Shown: positions 9,126-17,054 of the stretch, piece by piece | Layout of the letters: each line of letters begins with the position of its first letter | Position numbering within the stretch: position 1 is the stretch's first letter | Assembly (NCBI RefSeq): GCF_000011645.1 | Contig: NC_006270.3 | Location: forward strand, 2,167,501 to 2,231,500 | Direction: 5' to 3' | Source: Bacillus licheniformis DSM 13 = ATCC 14580 | GTDB lineage: Bacteria; Bacillota; Bacilli; Bacillales; Bacillaceae | DNA: 64,000 nucleotides | Made by a program: the position numbers and the translations under genes | Notes under the pieces: generated by a model | What the model saw: the letters and a program-made list of their open reading frames with translations, nothing else | The model's database searches: none | Told to the model about the DNA's origin: nothing

Positions 9126-9302
9126 ATGTTGGATATTGCTGTTTTATCAATGGCCATGAGTCAGGCGGCTCTTTATCAAAACGTGCAAATGTCGCTGACA
9201 AAGACGGCTTTGGATACCGCCGAACAAAGCGCACAGCAGCTCGTAGACATGGTGCAGGCGCCACATCCCGTTTCAGGACATCATATTGACTTGAAAGGCT
9301 AA
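9126..9302 (+). CDS. YjfB family putative motility protein
   Basis: A 58-residue protein at ATG 9126 with AAGGAGG 5 nt upstream. It starts MLDIAVLSMAMSQAALYQ and contains LDTAEQSAQQLVDMV, matching the YjfB_motility family (PF14070 by memory): small proteins named for a link to motility genes, often sigma-D controlled in Bacillus. It ends HHIDLKG, the family's usual end. It stands alone, with its own terminator. The motility role is family annotation, not shown here. Confidence 0.75.
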   Translation: MLDIAVLSMAMSQAALYQNVQMSLTKTALDTAEQSAQQLVDMVQAPHPVSGHHIDLKG

Positions 9303-9307
9303 GGCCG

Positions 9308-9352
9308 AAACATACATTCAGCAGGCTGCGAAGTCTGCCGGATGTATGTTTT
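9308..9352 (+). terminator. Terminator of the YjfB-type gene
   Basis: AAACATACAT pairs with ATGTATGTTT around an inner GCAG/CTGC stem, and ends in TTTT. Confidence 0.75.
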
Positions 9353-9411
9353 CCCGAAGAAATTTGTGAAAAAAACCGCTGCAACCTCTTTATTTTTTCA
9401 GGTTTTTGTAC

Positions 9412-9417
9412 TATAAT
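9412..9417 (+). promoter_or_regulatory. -10 box of the tRNA-Arg promoter
   Basis: TATAAT lies 11 nt before the mature tRNA 5' end. No convincing -35 box is visible (TTTATT at about 17 nt). Confidence 0.5.
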
Positions 9418-9427
9418 ATTGTTCTGT

Positions 9428-9501
9428 GTCCCAGTAGCTCAGGTGGATAGAGCAACAGCCTCCTAAGCTGTGTGTCGGGAGTTCGAATCTCTCCTGGGAC
9501 G
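9428..9501 (+). tRNA. tRNA-Arg (anticodon CCT)
   Basis: A 74-nt cloverleaf. The acceptor arms GTCCCAG and CTGGGAC pair fully, followed by discriminator G. The D-arm is AGCTCAGGTGGATAGAGC, the anticodon stem ACAGC/GCTGT holds loop CTCCTAA (anticodon CCT, reading AGG), and the T-arm contains GGGAGTTCGAATCTCTCC. CCA is not encoded. It is a lone tRNA gene with its own terminator, at the left border of the accessory region. Confidence 0.95.
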
Positions 9502-9511
9502 TTTCAAATGT

Positions 9512-9552
9512 AAAGAGGCAAGCCCTTGTATGCCAAGGGTTTGCCTCTTTTG
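9512..9552 (+). terminator. Terminator after tRNA-Arg
   Basis: AAAGAGGCAAGCCCTTG pairs with CAAGGGTTTGCCTCTTT and ends in a T-run. Confidence 0.85.
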
Positions 9553-9684
9553 TTAATGGCCGTGTTGTTGGTGCTTTAAAATAAAGTTGATCAAAACGGA
9601 TTCTTATCCAACGAATTTAAGTTTCGGTTGCATAAAAAAGTTTGAATATTTTCTGGTTGCTTTTGCGAAAGATAATTTCACGAT

Positions 9685-10038
9685 TTACTTGGTTAAATTA
9701 AAGCTTTGCTCAATTAAGTTATAAACTTCTTCTGAATCTATTCGTTCTAAAACAATTGATATCCAATTTTCCTTATCCATATGATAACCAGGTAAAATAC
9801 TCTTTCCATTTCTTAAACTGCCACTTATTTCTGGAGGGCATTTTAAATTCAGAATATCTATTTCGTCATTTCCATCTAAGCCTAACTTTTCCGGAAGAAC
9901 ATTCATTACAAGACCATACCATTTTTCGGTAGTTTCATGTCTTAAAGCGGCATAGTTTGGAAATTTTTGAAATGGGTAATCTGGCGATGTCCCGAATTTT
10001 TCTTTGACGTGCTTAAAGATATCTTCTCTTGTTAACAT
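9685..10038 (-). CDS. MmcQ/YjbR family protein
   Basis: A 117-residue protein, ATG at 10038 with GGAGG 10 nt upstream. It has the family's hallmarks: N-terminal LTREDIFKHVKEKFG, the strand pair YAALRHETTEKWYGLVMNV, LNLKCPPE (the conserved K-C/A-P-P segment), GKSILPGYHMDKENWISI and a final helix IEQSFNLTK. This small fold resembles a double-wing DNA-binding domain (PF04237 by memory), although many members have no shown DNA activity. It is the first gene after tRNA-Arg and is likely accessory. Confidence 0.8.
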   Translation of the reverse strand: MLTREDIFKHVKEKFGTSPDYPFQKFPNYAALRHETTEKWYGLVMNVLPEKLGLDGNDEIDILNLKCPPEISGSLRNGKSILPGYHMDKENWISIVLERIDSEEVYNLIEQSFNLTK

Positions 10039-10283
10039 ACTGAATCATTCCTCCAACAACTCAAATAGATTTTCGGCATTTGCCGATCCAGAGGGAACAA
10101 TGGTGAATTTTTTGCAGTCATGATGTGAAGGTGGACATGTTTTACTAACCGTCAATATTAAGGCTTTTATTTTGATCTGTTGTTATTTCCTTTGGAATTC
10201 AACTTCATTTTTCTTTTATATTAAACAATTTGGCCCTTTGCCGTATATACTTCTTTTACAATAAGAAACCCTTTTGACATATT

Positions 10284-10891
10284 CTATCCAAACATAGGCG
10301 AATTTTTCACCCTAATACATTGAGTGCGAATGTCTAAACCGGCACTCCTCATCTCATTTTCAAATGCTATCTGATAGGCAGAAGGATGAAACACATAAAT
10401 CGCGGCTTTATCTTCCATTTCTTGAGTAATTCTGAAAGACGTCTCTTAAAAATTCATCAAATTGATCAGCTGCCATTTCATCATTCAGAATCGTCTTCCT
10501 CAACATGAAGAACCTCTGAATCTCCCGAGAAATCTAAAAGGAGCTCCACTAATTCTTCTCCCGAAAATCCTGTCATTAAAAGTGTTATTTAATTCAGCAA
10601 GATGCAGCTGGAGCTTTTCCTCATCCCAGTCGCCGCAGATCTTATTTTTCCTCAGCCTCATCCAGATTTACAACTGAAACCAGGAGAGTCTTTGGTCCTT
10701 TTTCCATGAGGATTTTAAAGCGTTGGTTGCCGCCTGCAAGGTTGCCAATCCTTTCATTCCAGACTAACGGTTCAACTGTTCAAAAGCGTTTCATAGACTG
10801 TTTCAGTGTTTCATATTCTGAAGCACCCGGCTGCAAGTGTGGATTGTATGGAGCCGGGTTAATTTTTCTATGGAATTTCACGAATGTTCAT
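10284..10891 (-). pseudogene. Remnant of a phage-type ParB-domain / DNA methyltransferase gene
   Basis: From ATG 10891 (GGAGG upstream) the frame hits a stop after MNIREIP. Shifting frame gives KINPAPYNPHLQPGASEYE, then VEPLVWNERIGNLAGGNQR and VSVVNLDEAEEK, the ParB-N nuclease-like domain that often precedes phage N4/N6 DNA methyltransferases. Another frame continues WDEEKLQLHLAELNN and TGFSGEELVELLLD. The last parts read NDEMAADQFDEFLRDVFQNY and MEDKAAIYVFHPSAYQIAF, as in the methylase domain just after the DPPY motif, which itself has been deleted. At least four frameshifts or stops and one internal deletion are needed, so the gene is dead. It marks a lost prophage or island. Confidence 0.75.
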
Positions 10892-10943
10892 GACCTCCAA
10901 GAAAAAAAGCATCCATTGAGATGCTTTATAAATTGATATTTAT

Positions 10944-11909
10944 TTATGATAGATAGTTAACTTTTTGCATGATCCTTTTTATTTGTTGTATCTCATCGAC
11001 TGTATATTTAGCAGGCTTTAAAACCTCATTCTTAAAATACTCGCACAAACTTGCTTTTGAGGTAAATCTATTCTTATCTTTTGTAGAATAATCTATTACA
11101 CGATTTTCTTTGTCCTCCGGATAACCAAAATAGACTATAGGCTCAACATAGTTGAATTTATTATTATAGGTTATGAGAAAATTCCTGAGTTTATACATTG
11201 TGTCCATGACTTGATTTCTCGGGTTATCATAATAAGAAATATTTATAGAATTTTTTTGCTCGGAATCCTTATCTATATTGCTATTTTTCATAAAAATGAT
11301 TGTCTTCTCTGTATCACTATTCGCTTTCGGAAATAATTGTTCAAAGACAAATGAAAAATCATTTGCAATTGATTCCGCATTTTTACGATTAATCCCATGG
11401 ATAACTGTTCCACGCCAATACTTGGTTTCTATAATATAGATATCTGATGGCAAAATAACTAAATGATCAATTTGCCTGGTTTTTGTCTCCCCATTTTCTT
11501 CATAGGGTACAAATACGTTTCCCATTATAACCATCTCGTTTTCATTTATTTTCCCCTCAGAAATAAGCTTTTCTTTTAATTCCGTTAAAATAGTGTGGGT
11601 AATAACTTCACCGCTATTTCTTGAATACTTTTTAAGATTGTTTATATATTCATCCATCTTTACAATCTTGTTCTTCAGAAAATCGTTTTCATTTAAGAAT
11701 TCATTTTTTTGATTAATATTCATGACTTCAGCTTGTTGTAAAGCAGCGGAAGCCTCTTTATGAGCTTGCACCAGGTGATCTTGATATGTTTGCTCTAGAT
11801 TTTTTAATTCACGTTCTAAATTGTTTTGATGAATTTTTTTTGCCTCTTTTAATTTCCAGATCATATAACCAGAAAAGCCAAGAAGAACAATAATAGCTAA
11901 TGTAGACAC
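10944..11909 (-). CDS. Membrane-anchored NERD domain protein
   Basis: A 321-residue protein with a GTG start at 11909 and AGGAGG 6 nt upstream. Order: one N-terminal membrane helix (residues 3-19, LAIIVLLGFSGYMIW), a long coiled coil (about 20-95, rich in E, K, Q and heptad leucines), then a NERD nuclease-related domain (about 98-230). The NERD domain shows GEVITHTIL, NVFVPYEENGETKTRQIDHLVI and IYIIETKYWRG: the E...D...E-x-K pattern of restriction-endonuclease-like folds. The protein probably acts on nucleic acid near the inner membrane face; no partner gene is adjacent. It is AT-rich compared with backbone genes, suggesting transfer. Confidence 0.8.
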   Translation of the reverse strand: MSTLAIIVLLGFSGYMIWKLKEAKKIHQNNLERELKNLEQTYQDHLVQAHKEASAALQQAEVMNINQKNEFLNENDFLKNKIVKMDEYINNLKKYSRNSGEVITHTILTELKEKLISEGKINENEMVIMGNVFVPYEENGETKTRQIDHLVILPSDIYIIETKYWRGTVIHGINRKNAESIANDFSFVFEQLFPKANSDTEKTIIFMKNSNIDKDSEQKNSINISYYDNPRNQVMDTMYKLRNFLITYNNKFNYVEPIVYFGYPEDKENRVIDYSTKDKNRFTSKASLCEYFKNEVLKPAKYTVDEIQQIKRIMQKVNYLS

Positions 11910-12218
11910 CGGTCTCCTCCTAGACAGAATATGATTCTACATTTTATTACAAATAAACCTTTTTTTGAAGAGTCCAGAGAAAAAAACAAATCGAATTCCT
12001 TTTTATCCCTTCAAGTTATTTTCCGCTATTAAAAAAGCACGTTTCCAGATGATGAAAACGTGCAACTGTAAATCAACTTCTAATCTAACTTCACCAAGTA
12101 ATCAATATCGTCCTTAACTCTCTCTTCAGTATTACTGCTATTTGTATCAGCTAAAAACGGATGATATACCAGTTGTAATGTGTCTGTACTCCCTTAGGAG
12201 TACACCTGGGGCGGGTGG
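11910..12218. other. Intergenic stretch with a hairpin and an ORF remnant
   Basis: A hairpin GCACGTTT/AAACGTGC lies near 12036-12062. On the minus strand a reading frame without start ends NSSNTEERVKDDIDYLVKLD before a TAG at about 12082; it looks like the tail of a lost gene that I cannot identify. Otherwise no gene is seen. Confidence 0.35.
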
Positions 12219-12779
12219 TCAATCCCTCTTATTCATCCCCCTTTTCTCTCGGGGTTCCTGATGATGTTTTTGGTGCTCTGGAGGCTGAGTCGTGCGTTCC
12301 AGCTCCTTTGTATCTTGTCCCATTCCTTTTAAAAAGGAGAAAAGCAGCGTAACTGCTTTGTTGATTTCCGGGTCTTTGAGCGAGCGGATGATATCAAAAT
12401 AACCTGTTTTCTCTTCGCTGTCCTTCTGTTCCACCGCGTTTGCCACCCCCGCATTCACTTTCAAAATGAGAGGTTCAAGCTGTTTTACATCCAGCATGCC
12501 AAGCGTTCCGAACAGAAGAAGCAGATTTTTCAGTGTATTGGCCGTTTCCTCTGTATCTGCCTTTTTCACTAAGATGTCAAGAACTTTATCTCCTTGGCCA
12601 AAAAGGCCGCGCAGCAATGGCAATACACCACGCTCGTTCATGTGGCCAATCATATGCAGCATTTCAAGAATGGCTTCCTTATTTTCGACTAATGCATCCT
12701 CTATTTCTTTCATATCACGCTTTCTCTGGTCCTCTTCGGTTATCTCGATTTTCTGAATTCGTTTAATCGCTCTAGCCAT
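12219..12779 (-). CDS. yjgD: YjgD, DUF1641 protein paired with formate dehydrogenase
   Basis: A 186-residue protein. ATG at 12779 overlaps the yjgC stop by 8 nt (ATGGCTAG), so translation is coupled. An N-terminal coiled region (KRIQKIEITEEDQRKRDMKE) is followed by the DUF1641 core HMNERGVLPLLRGLFGQGDK and LLLLFGTLGMLDVKQLEPLI, and a charged tail EHQKHHQEPREKRGMNKRD. DUF1641 proteins accompany FdhF-type formate dehydrogenases in Firmicutes and are thought to be a second subunit or assembly partner. It is encoded only with yjgC here, no other formate gene being near. Confidence 0.9.
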   Translation of the reverse strand: MARAIKRIQKIEITEEDQRKRDMKEIEDALVENKEAILEMLHMIGHMNERGVLPLLRGLFGQGDKVLDILVKKADTEETANTLKNLLLLFGTLGMLDVKQLEPLILKVNAGVANAVEQKDSEEKTGYFDIIRSLKDPEINKAVTLLFSFLKGMGQDTKELERTTQPPEHQKHHQEPREKRGMNKRD

Positions 12780-15729
12780 TATGCCCAATCCCCCTTTTCA
12801 CAGCGTCGCCAGGGAAAATATAATCCTTCCGCGCCCATTTCTTTTGTACCTGCACACCGATTTGCGGCTGCGGATTGCCGTTGCGGTGATTGATCTTAGG
12901 CAGCGGATTGCTTCCGTCGCGCTTCAAAATTTCCATCTTGGCTGATGTTTCTTTGTACGCAGGCGTATCGGTATCCTTATCAGCATGGCTGCCTGTTAAC
13001 AGGTTGATCGCTGCTTCTCCTGAATCGTTCATTGGCAGATATACTTCCTTCCCTTTGACACGATCAGTGATCAAGCACTTCACTTTGACATTTCCGAAAG
13101 GCGATGTGAGTCTGACAAGGGTTCCGTCCTGAATCCCCCTTTCTGCCGCGAGTTCAGGAGAAATTTCTAAGAACACTTCCGGTGTTTTCTTTGAAATGCC
13201 TTTTGATTTGTAGGTCAGGTTCCCTTCGTGGAAATGCTCCAAGAGCCGCCCATTGTTGACGTGGATATCATATTCCTCTCCGAACTCTTCAGGTTCTGTC
13301 CAATGCACAGGATAGAGAATGGCTTTGCCGTCTGGGAAAGGGAAGCGCTCAGTAAAAAGTAAAGGCGAATCCTTTCCATCAGCGCTTACAGGCCATTGCA
13401 GGGAATTGTAGCCTTCAAGCCGTTCATAGGTGACACCCGCATAAATCGGAGACAGCTTGGCTGCTTCCTCCATAATGTCAGCAGGGTGCTCATAGTGCCA
13501 GTCAGCGCCAAGCTTATTGGCAACTTCCATAATAATCTGCCAATCCGGCTTTGATTCGCCCAGCGGTTCAAACACCTGATAAAGCCGCTGAATCCGGCGT
13601 TCTGTGTTTGTAAAGGTTCCCTCTTTTTCAAGGCTCGGGCTCGCAGGAAGAACAACATCGGCAAACTCGGCTGTACGTGAAAAGAAAATATCCTGCACCA
13701 CAAAGAAATCAAGCTTTTCATATGCGGCGTGTACATGATTGATATTGGAATCGACCAGACCCATTTCTTCACCTTTTACATACATCGCTTTCAGCTTGCC
13801 AGAGTGGATTTTTTCGATCATTTCGTGGTTGGTCATGCCCGGCTCCTTCGGCAGCGGTACACCCCATGCCTGCTCGTATTTTTGGCGGACTTGTTCGTCC
13901 GTCACTTTTTCATAGCCCGGCAGTCTGTCAGGCATGCTTCCGAAGTCACTTGCTCCCTGCACGTTGTTATGGCCGCGCAATGGGTAAGAGCCCGCTCCCG
14001 GTTTTCCGTAGTTTCCTGTCACAAGCAGCAGATTAGAGATTGCTGTGCTCGTGTCGCTTCCGCCAATATGCTGTGTCACCCCCATGGCCCACAATGCGCA
14101 CACACTGTCAGCCTGGCCAATCATCTCCGCCATTTGGATGAGGGTTTCTTGATCAATCCCGGTTTTCTCCTCGGCATATTCAAGGGTATACGGCGTGAGG
14201 CTTTTCACATATTCATCCCGTCCGTTCACTCTTTCCTGCAAAAAGCGTTCATCGGCCTTGCCGTTTTCAATTAAATATTTGGCGATGGCATTCAGCCAGA
14301 CGATATCTGATCCGGCACGCGGCTGAACAAACAGATCAGATCGCTCTGCCATTTCGTGTTTTCTGATATCCGCTACGATCACTTTCTGCCCTCTCAGCTT
14401 ATGAGCCCGTTTAATGCGAGTGGACAAGACCGGATGCGACTCAGACGTGTTCGAACCGATAATCAACACAAGGTCCGCTTGCGCGATATCTGCAATCGAC
14501 CCTGAGTCACCGCCATAGCCCACTGTCCGGAACAGGCCGGCAGTCGCAGGAGATTGGCAATAGCGCGAGCAGTTGTCGACATTATTTGTGCCGATGATCC
14601 CTCTCGCCAGCTTTTGCATGAGGTAGGATTCTTCGTTTGTACATTTAGAAGATGTAATAAAGGCAAGTGAATCCGGGCCAAACTCCTCTTTTAAATCCGT
14701 GAACTTGCTGGCGATCAGCGTTAACGCTTCCTCCCATTCCGCTTCACGGAAATGGTCGCCTTCGCGGATCAGCGGCTTTGTCAAGCGCTCCTCGCTGTTG
14801 ATGAAATCCCAGCCGAATTTTCCTTTTACACAAGTAGAAATGCCGTTGGCCGGTGCTTCCTCCTGCGGCTCGACTTTCAGAATATCTCTGCCCTTTGTCC
14901 AGACATCAAAGCTGCAGCCGACACCGCAATAGGTGCAGACGGTTTTTGTTTTCTTAATTCGCTCGTCACGCATGGCGGATTCCATATCAGAAATGGCGAG
15001 AATAGAGCCGTAACCTGTTTCTACGCCTTTTGTGATCTCGATCATCGGACGCAGCGTTTCGTCATCGATTCCTGTTAAATATCCGGCTTCTCCCTCCATT
15101 CCTTTTTCCATCATCGCATTACATGGACAGACGGTAGAACAATGGCCGCATGATACACACGACGACTCATTGATCGGCACATCATTATCCCAAATGACGC
15201 GTGGGCGTTTCCGCTCCCAGTCAATGGTCAGTGTTTCAGTCACCTGAACGTCCTGGCACGCTTCAACACAACGCCCGCACAAAATACATTGATCCGGATC
15301 GTACCGGTAAAACGGATTTGATTCATCCTTATGGTAAGGCTTCTGATCAAACGGGATGCTTTGGTGATTGACCTTCATTTCCTTCACCGTATTATGTATT
15401 TCGCATCCCCCGTTGTTGTAATCGCAAACTGTACAATAAAGCTCATGATTATATAAAATCTTGTCCATCCCAATGACCTGCGCTTTTTTCACATCAGGTG
15501 AAAGCGTATCAATGACGTCTCCATCCTTTACTTCAGCGGAGCACGACCTCTTTAGCTCGCCATTGATGCTGACGATGCACGTATCACATGTTTCAATCGG
15601 CCCTAAGCTAGGATGATAGCAAATTTGCGGCACTTCAATCGAACTGTTATTCAAAAGCTGAAGCACCGTCTGTTCCTCGGACGCTTCCATTTCAACGCCG
15701 TTTATTGTGATTTTTTTCTGTTCAGCCAT
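12772..15729 (-). CDS. yjgC: Formate dehydrogenase alpha subunit, NAD-type (YjgC)
   Basis: A 985-residue protein. Start ATG at 15729 (MAEQKKITINGVEM) has AGGGGA 7 nt upstream. Domains: 2Fe-2S ferredoxin (1-80), a Cys/His cluster site (CTVCDYNNGGCEIH), two 4Fe-4S motifs (CILCGRCVEAC, CVSCGHCSTVCPC), the molybdopterin-enzyme 4Fe-4S entry CTYCGVGC, the bis-MGD domains, and a C-terminal molybdopterin dinucleotide-binding domain. The catalytic Cys is in NNVDNCSRYCQSP: Cys replaces selenocysteine, and Gln follows it where many formate dehydrogenases have His. It oxidises formate to CO2 in the cytosol, passing electrons through its Fe-S chain, probably to NAD+. It forms an operon with yjgD. Confidence 0.95.
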   Translation of the reverse strand: MAEQKKITINGVEMEASEEQTVLQLLNNSSIEVPQICYHPSLGPIETCDTCIVSINGELKRSCSAEVKDGDVIDTLSPDVKKAQVIGMDKILYNHELYCTVCDYNNGGCEIHNTVKEMKVNHQSIPFDQKPYHKDESNPFYRYDPDQCILCGRCVEACQDVQVTETLTIDWERKRPRVIWDNDVPINESSCVSCGHCSTVCPCNAMMEKGMEGEAGYLTGIDDETLRPMIEITKGVETGYGSILAISDMESAMRDERIKKTKTVCTYCGVGCSFDVWTKGRDILKVEPQEEAPANGISTCVKGKFGWDFINSEERLTKPLIREGDHFREAEWEEALTLIASKFTDLKEEFGPDSLAFITSSKCTNEESYLMQKLARGIIGTNNVDNCSRYCQSPATAGLFRTVGYGGDSGSIADIAQADLVLIIGSNTSESHPVLSTRIKRAHKLRGQKVIVADIRKHEMAERSDLFVQPRAGSDIVWLNAIAKYLIENGKADERFLQERVNGRDEYVKSLTPYTLEYAEEKTGIDQETLIQMAEMIGQADSVCALWAMGVTQHIGGSDTSTAISNLLLVTGNYGKPGAGSYPLRGHNNVQGASDFGSMPDRLPGYEKVTDEQVRQKYEQAWGVPLPKEPGMTNHEMIEKIHSGKLKAMYVKGEEMGLVDSNINHVHAAYEKLDFFVVQDIFFSRTAEFADVVLPASPSLEKEGTFTNTERRIQRLYQVFEPLGESKPDWQIIMEVANKLGADWHYEHPADIMEEAAKLSPIYAGVTYERLEGYNSLQWPVSADGKDSPLLFTERFPFPDGKAILYPVHWTEPEEFGEEYDIHVNNGRLLEHFHEGNLTYKSKGISKKTPEVFLEISPELAAERGIQDGTLVRLTSPFGNVKVKCLITDRVKGKEVYLPMNDSGEAAINLLTGSHADKDTDTPAYKETSAKMEILKRDGSNPLPKINHRNGNPQPQIGVQVQKKWARKDYIFPGDAVKRGIGHNG

Positions 15730-15877
15730 CTCCATTCCCCTTTCTTGCTTGTGTATATACCGAATTATCCATTTCTCTTCCCTTACAAGGGAGCAATAAA
15801 ACATACAAAGCGCACTCACATGTTTTATTGCTTCATCACCGGGAAACGAGAGGATAGATGAAAAAGGAGGGATCAGC

Positions 15878-16022
15878 ATGAAAAACAATGCCTGTTCTAA
15901 CCGCGGCACCAGCATTGACAAGCTCTATTTCCGGCTTTGGAGCAGCGTCCTTTTCAACATCGGCAAACCCCGTAACTCAAGCAACCTCGCTCTCTGAAAA
16001 CACAAACCAATCAGCCGCATAA
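15878..16022 (+). pseudogene. yjgB: Truncated, frameshifted yjgB remnant
   Basis: ATG 15878 has AAAGGAGG upstream, as for a real gene. One frame shift (second ATG at 15888) gives a signal peptide, LTAAPALTSSISGFGAASFS, then SENTNQSAA before TAA. B. subtilis YjgB, encoded divergently next to yjgC, begins in the same way (signal peptide, then LSENTNQSAA) from memory. Only the first 45 or so residues remain; the conserved body of the protein is missing and the following bases are unrelated. Thus the yjgB-yjgC-yjgD arrangement of B. subtilis was present here and the deletion took most of yjgB. Confidence 0.7.
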
Positions 16023-16174
16023 CATCCGTATGCAAAAGATCAGTGTCCGCAGGCTCTCCGTCTTGGACTCGATATTCCACGTTCGTTTTCTTGTCTCTAT
16101 CGTATGACAAAGTGGAAAAGAAAAAGTCCCCTATTTTATCCCCCTTTTTGTCGGATTTTTCTCGGGTTTGAATA

Positions 16175-16210
16175 TAAAAAAACCTTGAAAGGCCAAAAGC
16201 CAATCAAGGT
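16175..16210 (-). terminator. Terminator closing toxin module A
   Basis: On the minus strand ACCTTGATTGGCTT pairs with AAAGGT-type bases of GGCCTTTCAAGGT and is followed by TTTTTTT. A near-identical copy occurs at 18492-18525. Confidence 0.75.
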
Positions 16211-16329
16211 AGAAAAGGTGAATATTGTTTATATTTTCAACTCATTCTTCATTAAATATTAATCATCATCACCAAATAATAACTCATCCAATTCTTCTCG
16301 GTCTTTTGCAATGCCCTCATAGGTTTCGA

Positions 16330-16584
16330 TCAAGACATCTCAAGTGTTATTTCTCTATCATTTTCATAAATTTTAATGCTAGCTCCCAATGAGAGTAACT
16401 GTTCTATAATGATTACTAGTGATTTCAATTCTTCTGTGTCATAGTAATCACATTCAATAACTGGTTTTCCTGTTTCAATCGCCTGCTTTAGTTCGTTAAT
16501 AGGTTTAGATGATGTTTTTCTTAATAACGAAATGTACTTAGTAATATTTGAATCATTGAGTACTTCCACATAAATGAAGTCCAT
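16330..16584 (-). CDS. Small putative immunity protein of LXG module A
   Basis: An 84-residue acidic protein, ATG at 16584 (a TTG lies directly before it) with AGGGGAG 8 nt upstream. It has predicted beta-alpha-beta structure: FIYVEVLNDSNITKYISLLR, helix NELKQAIETGKPVIECDYY, ELKSLVIIIEQLLSLGASIKI. It starts 20 nt after the wrecked LXG toxin gene on the same strand and ends before the module's terminator, the standard place of an immunity gene. The family is not recognised; the immunity role is inferred from position and size. The frame is intact although the toxin is dead. Confidence 0.6.
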   Translation of the reverse strand: MDFIYVEVLNDSNITKYISLLRKTSSKPINELKQAIETGKPVIECDYYDTEELKSLVIIIEQLLSLGASIKIYENDREITLEMS

Positions 16585-16604
16585 CAAGATAACTCCCCTC
16601 TAAA

Positions 16605-17028
16605 TTAAAAATCTTTAATATCCTTAATCGGCTTTCCCGGAAGGCTATTTTTGTAATTTCCCTCCGTGCCATCTGTGTAAATGTTCACTTGTTGTTGCTG
16701 GATATATAACTTCACCTTTGTCACTTAAATGAGGGAATTTAGAAGCGCTATAACTGTGATGTCCTTGCATAGTTTTCCCTTCATACTTTGCTCTCTTATT
16801 GTTTATAATATCTTGCGCCTGCTCCTTTGAACCAATTTCTTGTTGGAGCTTCACCATTAAGTATTCTTGTTTAAAAAGTCTTAGCACCTTTATCTCGCTT
16901 AGCTGCAAATTTCTTATTCCAAGTATATACCTTGTATTCTTCTCGAGTAATAGTCCTATTATCTATTTTTGATTTAAGTTCGATTGATCAATGGCTTTGT
17001 GCAACGCCTGAACATCAAGAGTTTTCAT
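16605..17028 (-). pseudogene. LXG toxin remnant with GHH-type nuclease tail (module A)
   Basis: ATG 17028 starts MKTLDVQALHKAIDQS, the standard N-terminus of YobL/YeeF-type LXG toxins. After about 18 residues the LXG domain and linker are missing. The following frames give TREEYKVYTWNKKFAAKRDK, then KRAKYEGKTMQGHHSYSASK and EVIYPATTSEHLHRWHGG, a GHH/HNH-like nuclease module, and finally NYKNSLPGKPIKDIKDF. Two or three frameshifts (one extra A in GGGAAATTAC) are needed. So a large deletion fused toxin start to toxin tail and the gene is dead. Confidence 0.75.
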
Positions 17029-17054
17029 AGCATTCTCCTCTAATACTAAAGTGA

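Noticed and set aside
13386..13772. Second minus-strand frame inside yjgC
   Set aside because: A shadow frame within strongly coding yjgC; no ribosome site.
15925..16203. Minus-strand 92-codon frame between yjgB remnant and terminator
   Set aside because: No ribosome site at its start, it overlaps the yjgB remnant and the module terminator. The middle (EYRVQDGEPADTDLLHTDV) could be a lost gene end, but not a gene.
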